This document shows positions 6,792 through 14,480 of a stretch of DNA of 35,884 nucleotides, one piece after another; position 1 is the first letter of the stretch; each line of letters opens with the position of its first letter. A program made the position numbers and the translations under genes. Source of the DNA: Oscillospiraceae bacterium (GTDB taxonomy: Bacteria > Bacillota > Clostridia > Oscillospirales > Oscillospiraceae); contig JAISIK010000047.1 in the NCBI GenBank assembly GCA_031262065.1, forward strand, positions 1-35,884. Reading direction: 5' to 3'. Under the pieces are notes generated by a model that saw nothing but the letters and a program-made list of their open reading frames with translations, did no database searches and was not told where the DNA came from.

Positions 6792-7853
6792 TCAGTCCCC
6801 CTTCCGATTGGTGAAGGACACAAAGGCGACGACGACAAGCCCTGCAATGACCGCAATTTTGCCGTAGTGCGTCGGACCTTTGACGGAGGAGGCGAGATTG
6901 AAGCCGTGGCTGAGCGCAGCGCCTGCGAGCATGCCGATGACGGTGATTGCCGAGTCGCCGTTGCCTTCGCCTGCGAGAACGAGCTGACGCAGCGGGCAGC
7001 CGCCGAGCAAAATGCAGCCCCAGCCGACCAGCAGCATGGAAAGGAAGTTCCAGAGGAAGTCCTTGTGCGCAATGGGCTGATTATCAAAGGAGAAATGCAG
7101 ACCGTTACCAAGAAGCAGGTTGCCTGCAAGCACGGCAACGAGAATTGCCCCAAAGGCGGCAATCAGCCCGAAGCTCTTAAACATCACGGCGTCGCGGATG
7201 CCGCCCGCCATGCAAAGGCGGCTTCTCTGCGCCAGTGCGCCCACGATAAGCCCGACAACCAGCGCAAGCGGAATGGCTGCAGCCATCGAGCCGGGGCCGC
7301 TTTCCGATTGCGAGAACAGACCCGTTGCAACCGAAAGAATAAACAGAACCAAGAACGCCGCAGGGAAGGCAAGCCCTTCCGTGACAGACTGCTTATACGC
7401 GCGTTTGAGGGAGAAGCCTTTTTTGAGGAAGACAACGCCCACGAGGATGCCGACGATAAAGCCGACCAGACCGATTACGGCGTTTAGGTCGCCGCTGCCG
7501 ATGCGGATAATCATGCGCAGCGGGCAGCCGAGGAAAACAAGCGCGCCGATCGCCACGAAAACGCCGAGGAAGAAGCGGGTCACGGGCGAGCTGCCGCCCT
7601 TTGCCTTGAATTCTTTTCCGGCAAATGCCATGATGCACGCGCCGACAACGATGCCGACGATTTCCGGGCGGAAGTACTGCGGCCCTGTGGTTTGCAGACG
7701 CAGCGAACCTGCAATATCGCGCAGGAAGCAGGCGACGCAGAAGCCCATATTGCCGGGGTTGCCGTGATAGCCCAAAACCACCGCGGCAGCGCCGATGACC
7801 AGCCCGCAGAGAATCAGCAGCCAATTGCTGCGAAGGAAGTTGTCCTTTTTCAT
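6792..7853 (-). CDS. yedE: YedE family putative selenium transporter
   Basis: A 353-residue polytopic membrane protein of the YeeE/YedE group, in the subfamily tied to selenium metabolism. About nine to ten hydrophobic segments are visible. Conserved cysteine motifs occur in two related halves: GNMGFCVACFLRD (Cys39, Cys42), GCPLRM (Cys110), RSRLCMAGGIRD (Cys214) and GGCPLRQLV (Cys286). In related YeeE proteins such cysteines pass thiosulfate through the membrane, so a selenium- or sulfur-containing substrate is expected here. It heads an operon with TusA-like and DUF3343 genes and is divergent from a cysteine desulfurase-like gene. A clear promoter lies 30 bases upstream. Confidence 0.92.
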   Translation of the reverse strand: MKKDNFLRSNWLLILCGLVIGAAAVVLGYHGNPGNMGFCVACFLRDIAGSLRLQTTGPQYFRPEIVGIVVGACIMAFAGKEFKAKGGSSPVTRFFLGVFVAIGALVFLGCPLRMIIRIGSGDLNAVIGLVGFIVGILVGVVFLKKGFSLKRAYKQSVTEGLAFPAAFLVLFILSVATGLFSQSESGPGSMAAAIPLALVVGLIVGALAQRSRLCMAGGIRDAVMFKSFGLIAAFGAILVAVLAGNLLLGNGLHFSFDNQPIAHKDFLWNFLSMLLVGWGCILLGGCPLRQLVLAGEGNGDSAITVIGMLAGAALSHGFNLASSVKGPTHYGKIAVIAGLVVVAFVSFTNRKGD

Positions 7854-7884
7854 AAGGAACGCTCCATTTCGTATATTTTTCTAA

Positions 7885-7914
7885 AGTATAACGAAATTCG
7901 CGCCCGTTTGTCAA
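7885..7914 (-). promoter_or_regulatory. Promoter for yedE operon
   Basis: On the minus strand a consensus TTGACA (7909-7914) and TATACT (7885-7890) are separated by 18 bases, with the start codon at 7853. Confidence 0.8.
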
Positions 7915-7961
7915 GATGCCGCAAAATTGTTCGGCATTGCGGAACGAGCAAACAAAATGGA

Positions 7962-7990
7962 TTGACAATGCAATCGCATGGATATACACT
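7962..7990 (+). promoter_or_regulatory. Promoter for the class V aminotransferase gene
   Basis: A consensus TTGACA (7962-7967) and TACACT (7985-7990) are separated by 17 bases. It is divergent from the yedE promoter; the two -35 boxes are 47 bases apart, leaving room for a shared regulator. Confidence 0.75.
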
Positions 7991-8015
7991 TAAATAAAAG
8001 AAAGGGGACAATGCC

Positions 8016-9155
8016 ATGCTGTATTTCGACAATGCCGCGACTTCTTCGCCCAAAGCCCCGGGCGTGAGCGAGCGGATGCGCTACTATCTGGACGCGGTCT
8101 GCGCGAATATCAACCGCGGCGAGAATACCCACGCAATTCGCGCGGGAATGGTTACCCTGCGCCTGCGTGAGCGGCTGTGCGAACTGTTTCATTTCGATGC
8201 AGCTGACCATGTGCTTCTCAATGCGGGCGCGACGATGGCGCTGAACGTTGCGCTCAAGGGCTTCCTGAAGCCCGGCGACCACGTGCTGGTCAGCGCTTAT
8301 GAGCACAACGCGGTGATGCGTCCGCTGGTGCAGCTCGGTGTGGATTTCGACCGCGTGCCCGGCGATGAAGACGGCTGCATGGATGTATCCGCCATTGAGC
8401 CGCTGATTCGCAGCAACACGAAACTGTTTGCTCTGGCGCATGCCTCGAACGTAACAGGCACTCTGCAAGACGTAGAGGCAGTCGGGGCAATCTGCAAGAA
8501 GCACAATATCGCTTTTGTCGTCGATGCTGCGCAGACTGCAGGGTATGTGCCCATCGACTTTCACCGCGCGCAGATGAGCGCCATGGCAGTGCCCGCCCAC
8601 AAGGGGCTGCTCGGCCCGCAGGGCATTGGGGCGCTTCTGCTGCGCGAGGATTTTGCAAAGCAGCTTGACCCGCTGATTATCGGCGGCACGGGCAGCATGT
8701 CCGACTCCGAGGAAGTGCCGCCCTATATGCCCGACCGCTTTGAATCCGGCACGCCGAATCTGCCCGGTATTTACGGCTGGGCAGCTGCGATGGAATACCT
8801 TGCATCGCAGGACGAAAACGCGCACCGACAGCGGCAGACTGCGCTGCTGCAGCACTTCTTGCATGCGCTGCAAGGAATCGAGCATCTGCGCATTTTAGGA
8901 AAGAAAACCGCGCACGGTCGAGTGGGCGTGGTGTCGCTGGACTTCACGCGGTTCGACAATGCGCAGGTGTGCGATCGGCTGGAACGCGAATTCGGCATCA
9001 TTACCCGCAGCGGTCTGCACTGCGCCCCGGCTGCGCACAAGGCGATGGGCACGTTCCCGCGGGGGACGGTGCGTTTTGCGCTGGGCTACAGCACTACGTT
9101 TGAGGAAATCGACGCAGCCTTGCAGGCAATTACGGCAATTGCAGCCCAAGGGTGA
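8016..9155 (+). CDS. Class V aminotransferase, cysteine desulfurase/selenocysteine lyase-like
   Basis: A 379-residue PLP enzyme. It matches the short-N-terminus subgroup of the NifS/SufS superfamily (the EF2568-like family, TIGR01977): it begins directly at LYFDNAATSSPKAPGV. The aspartate-glutamine pair is in VVDAAQTAG, the PLP lysine is Lys196 in VPAHKGLLGPQG, and the persulfide/selenide cysteine is Cys336 in TRSGLHCAPAAHK. It should release sulfur or selenium from (seleno)cysteine. The gene is divergent from yedE-TusA-DUF3343, and this family is repeatedly found beside selenium-dependent hydroxylase and selenium-transfer genes, so delivery of selenium is plausible. The start has AAAGGGGA as ribosome binding site. 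Its 3' end overlaps the convergent peptidase gene by 26 bases. Confidence 0.92.
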   Translation: MLYFDNAATSSPKAPGVSERMRYYLDAVCANINRGENTHAIRAGMVTLRLRERLCELFHFDAADHVLLNAGATMALNVALKGFLKPGDHVLVSAYEHNAVMRPLVQLGVDFDRVPGDEDGCMDVSAIEPLIRSNTKLFALAHASNVTGTLQDVEAVGAICKKHNIAFVVDAAQTAGYVPIDFHRAQMSAMAVPAHKGLLGPQGIGALLLREDFAKQLDPLIIGGTGSMSDSEEVPPYMPDRFESGTPNLPGIYGWAAAMEYLASQDENAHRQRQTALLQHFLHALQGIEHLRILGKKTAHGRVGVVSLDFTRFDNAQVCDRLEREFGIITRSGLHCAPAAHKAMGTFPRGTVRFALGYSTTFEEIDAALQAITAIAAQG

Positions 9156-10332
9156 GAATACCGATATTCTTTTCATAGATAGAGTCAAAATCGCTGAGGG
9201 GCAGCGGATTTTCACCGAGCCCCGCTTCAATGGTAAAGCCCGGCTTTTGGTAGTCTTGAATAAACCAATCTTTATAGCCTGCAAACCCGGAAGCGTAGGG
9301 GACGTCGTCGAGCTTATAGCCGCTTACTTGCGCAAACTCTTCGCCGATAGCCTCCGCGCCTGCGGGGGTTTTGTCCAAAAACTTCCAGTAAATCACCTCG
9401 CCCTGCGTGTGGTAAGAGAGCGTCAGAATGGGATTGACCAGTGAGGTGAATTCCACCATGCCAACGCTCTCGAGCTGATCGAGCGCTGCAGAGCCGACAT
9501 AGTCGCGCGGCGCAGGCGAGGTAAAGCCCTGCTCGAATTTGATTTCTTTGGCGGTATCCCAATCTGCGGGGTAGTTCAGATTCAGGTCAACACCCAGCAA
9601 ATTCGCCTTCCAGCCGTCGGGGAAGGGAATGTCGGGATAGTTTTCGGCGATTTTTTGCGCGGCAAGGTACTGTTCGCTCCCGGTGGCAATCGCGCCGGTC
9701 ACGAGATCCACGCCGTCGGGGTTGACCATCGGCACAAGGTAGAGCTGCGAATTGCGAAACAGCGTAAGTGCGTCGACACCGAAGATTTTGCCGCGCGTGG
9801 ACACCGCGTAGGCGTAATCTTCGAGGAATTTCAGCAGTATGGTGCTGGTAATCCACTCGTTGGCGTGGTGGGAGGCGTTGTAAAGCACAGCGCGATCGTT
9901 CAAACCCATATGCAAAACGGGCACGGAGCGCCCGTATTTTGTCACTGCGAGCGTGTGGTGCAGCAGAAACGGATAGCGGACGATCAGCCCTTGGATACAC
10001 AGCTGCATCAGTTCTGAGGTCATGGGAATTGTCGTGGGAACAACGGGGAAGTGCATCGGCATGTTCAGATATTCTCCCGGAATGAGCCGATTCGGGTCGC
10101 CATTCGGGTTTGCCATGAGAATGCAGGGCACGTTCGTTCCGTAGGTTTTTGCCAGAGAATAATAGGTATCGCCGGGTTTTATCATGTAACGGTCGTAGCC
10201 CAGAAGATAAGGCGCGAGCCGCTGCATCGTCAATACGTCCTCTTTCCCGGAGGGAACCAGTCCCTCTCGAACCTGAAACTCTTTCAGATCCGAAACTTCT
10301 GCGCGCTGCAGGGCAAGATCAGTCAAATTCAA
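9130..10332 (-). CDS. LysM-M14 zinc carboxypeptidase, gamma-D-glutamyl-diaminopimelate peptidase-like
   Basis: A 400-residue peptidase. A LysM module (about residues 48-93, YMIKPGDTYYSLAKTYGTN ... IPGEYLNMP) should bind peptidoglycan. The M14 domain follows, with zinc ligands His156 and Glu159 in HHANEW, His308 in LSYHTQG and the catalytic Glu369 in FTIEAG. The carboxylate-binding arginine of classical carboxypeptidases (GVDLNRN) is a leucine here (GVDLNLN), as I recall for some cell-wall endopeptidase I-like members. No signal peptide is visible, so it may act on recycled or spore peptidoglycan from inside the cell. The start is TTG at 10332, with GGAGGGG in front, and that site lies inside a hairpin (next entry). 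Confidence 0.9.
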   Translation of the reverse strand: MNLTDLALQRAEVSDLKEFQVREGLVPSGKEDVLTMQRLAPYLLGYDRYMIKPGDTYYSLAKTYGTNVPCILMANPNGDPNRLIPGEYLNMPMHFPVVPTTIPMTSELMQLCIQGLIVRYPFLLHHTLAVTKYGRSVPVLHMGLNDRAVLYNASHHANEWITSTILLKFLEDYAYAVSTRGKIFGVDALTLFRNSQLYLVPMVNPDGVDLVTGAIATGSEQYLAAQKIAENYPDIPFPDGWKANLLGVDLNLNYPADWDTAKEIKFEQGFTSPAPRDYVGSAALDQLESVGMVEFTSLVNPILTLSYHTQGEVIYWKFLDKTPAGAEAIGEEFAQVSGYKLDDVPYASGFAGYKDWFIQDYQKPGFTIEAGLGENPLPLSDFDSIYEKNIGILTLGLQLP

Positions 10333-10373
10333 AGCAATCCCCTCCGCTGCAACTTATGCGCAAGGGGATTGCT
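10333..10373 (-). promoter_or_regulatory. Hairpin after a stop codon that contains the next gene's ribosome binding site
   Basis: On the minus strand AGCAATCCCCT (10363-10373) and AGGGGATTGCT (10333-10343) form a perfect 11-base-pair stem around a 19-base loop. It begins directly after the TGA of the upstream membrane gene, and its 3' arm holds the AGGGG ribosome binding site of the TTG-started peptidase gene. It is followed by TTTGAATTT, so it could be a weak terminator, a translational block, or both. Confidence 0.6.
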
Positions 10374-11288
10374 TCATGCATTGTATTTGATGAGTTCCTC
10401 AAGATAGGTGTATGCTAAAAGCGCTTTTTTCAGGTGGTAATTCATAACGATGCTGTCGTCTTGCGCGCACTTTCTGGCGGAAATCTCGGAAGCGGGGATT
10501 GCAATGCCCATTTCTTCAAGAGCCGCGCTGTTTTCTTCCGAAATATTCCCCAAGGAGTCCATGCCGCAAATTGCCTCTACCTCTTCCAGCATGCGGTAGG
10601 CAAGCTGATAGGCGCCGCTCAGGAGGGCGTTGTCGTCGTGCTTGCGGTGGAAGAGTTTTTGGCTGCGGTAGAGCTGCAACTCCAAATCGATGCGCCGCAG
10701 CAGGAGCACGGCGGGCTTGAGGTCGGGAATGCGCTCGTGCAGCACACAGGCGTCGATATACTGCGCAGTCAGTACCCGCAATTGTTGCAACAAAGCCAGA
10801 ATGCGCTTCTTATTATTGTACGGACGGATTGCCACATTGAGAATCAGGGCAATGCCGATGCCGATGGCGGTGATGTACAGGCGGCTGACTGCATCGTGCA
10901 GGATATTGTCGCTCGGCGCAAGATAGGCGGACAAAAACGTAATGCACGAGAGCGTGGCGGTAAAGGGGAGCTTGACGGTGATGCAGAAGCAGATCAAAAG
11001 AATCACGCCCAGCCCCGCAAGCGCGAACGGCATGAGCTGCGGGAAAAGAAGCAGCGAGAGATAGGCTAAAAGCGAACCTGCGAGAAGCCCCACTGCCTGC
11101 GTCAAGCCCTGCACCAGAGAGCCGGAGAAGGTGCGATCCATTGCCACAAGCGCGCCCAGCCCCGCGTAAAATGCAGACAGGTTATCCTTTTCAAACAGGC
11201 GCACGACAAAGACCGCAAGCATGACCGCAAAGCCGGTTTTGAGTGTGCGCAGACCGATAGACGGAACGTATTGCCGCAATTGCTTCAT
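10374..11288 (-). CDS. Aromatic acid exporter / FUSC-like membrane protein
   Basis: A 304-residue protein with about six hydrophobic segments in the first 165 residues, then a soluble helical C-terminal half. The N-terminal layout (RTLKTGFAVMLAVFVVRLF, ALVAMDRTFSGSLVQGL, AIRPYNNKKRI after the last helix) matches the aromatic acid exporter family (ArAE_1/DUF939) of Firmicutes. The substrate is not known for most members. The start at 11288 follows GAGAGGAT and a promoter with two possible -10 elements. The gene ends directly at a hairpin that also covers the start region of the peptidase gene, so the two may be partly co-transcribed. Confidence 0.85.
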   Translation of the reverse strand: MKQLRQYVPSIGLRTLKTGFAVMLAVFVVRLFEKDNLSAFYAGLGALVAMDRTFSGSLVQGLTQAVGLLAGSLLAYLSLLLFPQLMPFALAGLGVILLICFCITVKLPFTATLSCITFLSAYLAPSDNILHDAVSRLYITAIGIGIALILNVAIRPYNNKKRILALLQQLRVLTAQYIDACVLHERIPDLKPAVLLLRRIDLELQLYRSQKLFHRKHDDNALLSGAYQLAYRMLEEVEAICGMDSLGNISEENSAALEEMGIAIPASEISARKCAQDDSIVMNYHLKKALLAYTYLEELIKYNA

Positions 11289-11314
11289 AGAATCATCCTC
11301 TCTGTGATATACCC

Positions 11315-11351
11315 AGTATAACAAGTATAACAATTTTTCCGAAATTTGCAA
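11315..11351 (-). promoter_or_regulatory. Promoter for the FUSC-like membrane gene, tandem -10 boxes
   Basis: On the minus strand TTGCAA (11346-11351) is followed after 16 bases by TATACT (11324-11329), and a second TATACT lies at 11315-11320. The repeat ttgTTATACT/TATACT could give two nearby starts. Confidence 0.55.
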
Positions 11352-11361
11352 GTCTGCCTAA

Positions 11362-11390
11362 TTGTACTTTTGGGGGAAATATGTTACCAT
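11362..11390 (+). promoter_or_regulatory. Possible promoter for the GNAT-psuKG genes
   Basis: A weak TTGTAC (11362-11367) and TACCAT (11385-11390) are 17 bases apart, with a TGn extension (TGTTACCAT) before the -10. It lies 18 bases from the GNAT start, so the leader would be very short. Confidence 0.35.
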
Positions 11391-11407
11391 CATATGGGAG
11401 TGATTCT

Positions 11408-11947
11408 ATGCATATTCGCGCCGCAAAGCCGGAGGATATTCCGGCAATGCTTGCAATCTATGCGCCCTTTGTGAAAGACAGCGCCTATAGTTTTGAATAT
11501 GAAGTGCCCTCGAGAAGCGTCTTCGCAGCGCGGCTCAAGCAGTACAGCGCGCAGTTCCCGTGGTTGGTCTGCGAAAAAGACGGCGCGGTTTTGGGCTATG
11601 CTTACGCATCGGGCGTCTTCGGCGGGCGGGCTGCCTACAGTTGGTGCGCCGAAATCTCCGTCTATCTCGACGCGCGCATTCGCGGGCAGGGATGGGGAAG
11701 AACGATGTATACCTGCGTGGAAGAGATTCTGCGAAAGCAGGGCTACCGCAAGGTTTACGGCGTGATTGCCGCGCAAAACGAAGGCTCTATGCGCTTCCAC
11801 GAGAAGATGGGCTATCAAAAAGTGGCGCACTTTGAGAAAGTCGGCTACAAAATGGGCGCGTGGCACGATGTCGTTTGGTATGAAAAGACCTTGCAAGCGC
11901 CCGGCGACCCGGAAGAATTTCCCGCGCCGTGGGATATTTACGTATGA
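11408..11947 (+). CDS. GNAT N-acetyltransferase, phosphinothricin acetyltransferase-like
   Basis: A 179-residue acetyl-CoA-dependent acetyltransferase. It begins with the usual HIRAAKPEDIPAMLAIY strand-helix and has the acetyl-CoA loop RIRGQGWGRTMY, then YGVIAAQNEGSMRFHEKMGY near the end. The PAT/MnaT/YwnH group acts on small amines such as phosphinothricin, methionine derivatives or amino-acid analogues; the substrate here is unknown. The ATG at 11408 is chosen because GGGAG precedes it; it is 13 bases before psuK, so it probably shares that transcript. A direct link to pseudouridine use is not obvious. Confidence 0.88.
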   Translation: MHIRAAKPEDIPAMLAIYAPFVKDSAYSFEYEVPSRSVFAARLKQYSAQFPWLVCEKDGAVLGYAYASGVFGGRAAYSWCAEISVYLDARIRGQGWGRTMYTCVEEILRKQGYRKVYGVIAAQNEGSMRFHEKMGYQKVAHFEKVGYKMGAWHDVVWYEKTLQAPGDPEEFPAPWDIYV

Positions 11948-11960
11948 GGCGGTGGTTTTT

Positions 11961-13049
11961 ATGACACAGTTGGAGCGGCAGCTCCTGCAGTGGATCGAGG
12001 CGGAGCCGACAATATCGCACAAGCGCCTTGCGCAGCTTGCGGGAATCTCGCTCGAAGAAATCGACGACTGCATTTCCCGTTTTATCGCCCGCGGCGATAT
12101 TGCGGGAACGGGCTATATCCTGCGCAGCGAGACCTATGCGGTGGTTGTCGGCGGGGTGAGTATCGATATCGGCGGCAGCGCCCTTGCGCCCTTGGTGGCG
12201 CGCGATTCCAACCCCGGGAAGGTGCATATGAGCATCGGCGGTGTGGGGCACAACATTGCGCATAATATGCGCCTGCTCGGCGTGAACACGAAACTTCTCA
12301 CGGCATTCGGCGACGATATGTATGCCCAGCGCATAGCAGCCTCCTGCGGCGAGCAGGGCATTGACATCAGCCACGCCCTCGCCGTGCCGGGTGCTGCGAC
12401 CTCGACATATCTCTACTTGAACGATCCCGACGGGGATATGGCAATAGCCATGTCGGATATGGCAGTCTGCGCAGAAATCAGCCCGGCGTATCTTGCGGAC
12501 AATCTGCAACTTCTGAACCGGGCGCAGCTGATTGTGGCGGATACGAATCTGTCGGAGGATTCTCTGCAATTTTTGGCGGAGAACTGCACGCCGCCGATTT
12601 TTGCAGACCCCGTATCGACCGCCAAGGCGGGGAAGCTGCGGGCGGTTCTGCCGAAAATCCATACGCTCAAACCCAATCGCATAGAGGCGGAGCTTCTCTC
12701 CGGCGTGAAGATTACGGATGAGGAGAGCCTGCGCCTAGCTGCGAAAACGCTTCTGGATACGGGGCTGCGCCGCGTGTTTATATCCCTGGGCACGCAGGGC
12801 GTGTTTGCTGCGGACCATGTGAAGACGTTGCAGCAGCCCTGCTTTGCAGCCGACATGAAAAACGCCACCGGCGCGGGAGACGCCTTTATGGCGGCGCTCG
12901 CGTGGGCATACTTGGAGGGCACGGATTTGGCGGATTCCGCGCGGTCTGCCGCGGCTGCCGCCGCAATTGCCGTCGAGGGCGTTGAAACCATCAATCTTGC
13001 GCAATCCGCAGCAGCGGTTCGCGCGCGCATGAATAGTAAGGAGAAATGA
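11961..13049 (+). CDS. psuK: Pseudouridine kinase with N-terminal winged-helix domain
   Basis: A 362-residue fusion. Residues 1-55 form a winged helix of the AsnC/MarR type ([20 protein letters not shown] ... GTGYIL), and the rest is a PfkB sugar kinase. The kinase shows the glycine-rich [13 protein letters not shown] substrate site and the catalytic [12 protein letters not shown] near the C-terminus. Its neighbour is pseudouridine-5'-phosphate glycosidase, so the substrate is almost certainly pseudouridine, phosphorylated at the 5' hydroxyl. This kinase-HTH fusion is common in Firmicutes and may let the enzyme bind DNA, but that is untested here. The psuG ATG follows the stop after one base, so the two are tightly coupled. 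Confidence 0.92.
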   Translation: MTQLERQLLQWIEAEPTISHKRLAQLAGISLEEIDDCISRFIARGDIAGTGYILRSETYAVVVGGVSIDIGGSALAPLVARDSNPGKVHMSIGGVGHNIAHNMRLLGVNTKLLTAFGDDMYAQRIAASCGEQGIDISHALAVPGAATSTYLYLNDPDGDMAIAMSDMAVCAEISPAYLADNLQLLNRAQLIVADTNLSEDSLQFLAENCTPPIFADPVSTAKAGKLRAVLPKIHTLKPNRIEAELLSGVKITDEESLRLAAKTLLDTGLRRVFISLGTQGVFAADHVKTLQQPCFAADMKNATGAGDAFMAALAWAYLEGTDLADSARSAAAAAAIAVEGVETINLAQSAAAVRARMNSKEK

Positions 13050-13050
13050 T

Positions 13051-13962
13051 ATGAACAAGTTTTTAGACATCAAGCCCGAGGTCGCACAGGCGCTTGCAGA
13101 AGGCAAGCCCGTTGTCGCATTGGAATCGACCATTATTTCCCACGGTATGCCCTATCCGCAAAATGTGCAAACCGCGCTCGAAGTTGATCGCATTATTCGG
13201 GAAAACGGCGCGGTTCCGGCAACCATCGCCATCATCGGCGGCAGGCTCAAAGCGGGACTCTCGCCCGAAGAAATCGAATACTTCGGCAAAAAAGGCACGC
13301 AGATTGCCAAGGCATCCCGCCGCGATCTGGCTGCGCTGTGCGCGCGCGGAGAAGACGGCGCAACCACCGTTGCAACAACCATGATTATTGCGCATATGGC
13401 AGGCATCAAGATTTTTGCAACCGGCGGCATCGGCGGCGTGCATCGCGGCGCGGAGACGACGATGGATATTTCGGCTGATTTGGAAGAGCTGGCGTCTACG
13501 CCCGTAATGGTTGTGTGCGCTGGTGCGAAGTCGATTTTAGACTTGGGGCTGACGCTGGAGTATTTGGAAACCCACGGCGTCCCGGTGATCGGCTACGGAA
13601 CGCCCGAACTGCCTGCCTTCTACACCCGCAAGTCCGGCTTCGCCGTGGATTATCGCATCGATACGCCGGAAGAAGTGGCAAAGGCATTCAAAACCCAGAT
13701 TGAAATGGGTCTGCGCGGCGGCATGCTGCTTGCAAATCCGATTCCCGAGGAGTACTCGATGGATGCGGACGAAATCAGCGGCGCAATCGCAGAGGCGCTG
13801 CGGCAATGCGCCGAAAACGGCGTGCACGGCAAGGAGACAACGCCCTTCCTTCTTGCGAAGGTCAAGGAACTCACCGGCGGAGACAGCTTGAACGCGAACA
13901 TTCAGCTGATGTATAATAACGCTGCAGTCGCTGCAAAAATCGCCGCAGCGTACTGCAAATAG
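13051..13962 (+). CDS. psuG: Pseudouridine-5'-phosphate glycosidase
   Basis: A 303-residue enzyme that splits pseudouridine 5'-phosphate into uracil and ribose 5-phosphate, completing the pathway begun by PsuK. Conserved blocks are easy to see: [16 protein letters not shown] with the catalytic glutamate, [15 protein letters not shown] with the Schiff-base lysine region, [18 protein letters not shown], and [13 protein letters not shown]. The length matches the family. A strong AAGGAG ribosome binding site lies in the end of psuK. It is followed by a terminator, so it is the last gene of the unit. Confidence 0.96.
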   Translation: MNKFLDIKPEVAQALAEGKPVVALESTIISHGMPYPQNVQTALEVDRIIRENGAVPATIAIIGGRLKAGLSPEEIEYFGKKGTQIAKASRRDLAALCARGEDGATTVATTMIIAHMAGIKIFATGGIGGVHRGAETTMDISADLEELASTPVMVVCAGAKSILDLGLTLEYLETHGVPVIGYGTPELPAFYTRKSGFAVDYRIDTPEEVAKAFKTQIEMGLRGGMLLANPIPEEYSMDADEISGAIAEALRQCAENGVHGKETTPFLLAKVKELTGGDSLNANIQLMYNNAAVAAKIAAAYCK

Positions 13963-13977
13963 GAGACGAAATAAGGC

Positions 13978-14020
13978 GCAGCCTGTCAAAAAAGTCGGAA
14001 CGACGATTTTGACAGGCTGC
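13978..14020. terminator. Bidirectional terminator between psuG and the phosphatase gene
   Basis: Arms 13978-13991 and 14007-14020 (GCAGCCTGTCAAAA/TTTTGACAGGCTGC) form a 14-base-pair stem, with an inner gtcg-gaa-cgac hairpin in the loop. It is followed by CGTTTTATG on the plus strand and sits four bases from the stop of the minus-strand phosphatase gene. Confidence 0.8.
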
Positions 14021-14024
14021 CGTT

Positions 14025-14480
14025 TTATGAACTTTCTATATACGCAAGCAGCGCTTGGCAACCCGCGAGAATATCCGCCTCTGTGCGCAGGAAGTCGCGG
14101 GTATACCAGGGGTCTGCCACGTCGTGTGGATGTTCGGTGAAATCCAGCAGGAGGGAAACCTTTTTGTCGCGATCGCCGCCAAACAGGCGCAGCATATTTG
14201 CGCGGTTGTGTTCGTCCATGCCGACGATGTAGTCATACTTCTCGTAATCCGCCCGCGTTAGGCGCACCGCCCGCTTCTGCTCACAGGAAATGCCCCGCTT
14301 TGCCAAAAGACTGCGCACAGGCGGATAGACGCCGTTGCCGATTTCCTCGTCCGAGGTGGCGGCGGAGGCAATGAAAAAGTCTGTAGCGAGACCGCGCGCT
14401 TGTACAAGCGACTTCATCAGAAATTCCGCCATGGGGCTTCTGCAAATATTGCCGTGGCAGACGAAGAGGATTCTTATCAT
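14025..14480 (-). CDS. Low-molecular-weight protein tyrosine phosphatase
   Basis: A 151-residue phosphatase. The P-loop FVCHGNICRSPMAE gives the CX5R motif with the nucleophile near residue 8, and the general acid aspartate is in VADPWYT near residue 120. The family removes phosphate from tyrosine, or from arginine in the YwlE group; these cannot be told apart by eye. It starts inside the stop of trmO (ATGA overlap) with a good AAGGAGG site, as the last gene of the rimM-trmD-trmO unit. The link to ribosome and tRNA maturation is by operon only. Confidence 0.93.
   Translation of the reverse strand: MIRILFVCHGNICRSPMAEFLMKSLVQARGLATDFFIASAATSDEEIGNGVYPPVRSLLAKRGISCEQKRAVRLTRADYEKYDYIVGMDEHNRANMLRLFGGDRDKKVSLLLDFTEHPHDVADPWYTRDFLRTEADILAGCQALLAYIESS

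Noticed and set aside
6867-7767. Long plus-strand frames across yedE
   Set aside because: No start signals, and the yedE protein has conserved motifs all along; the opposite frames are shadows.
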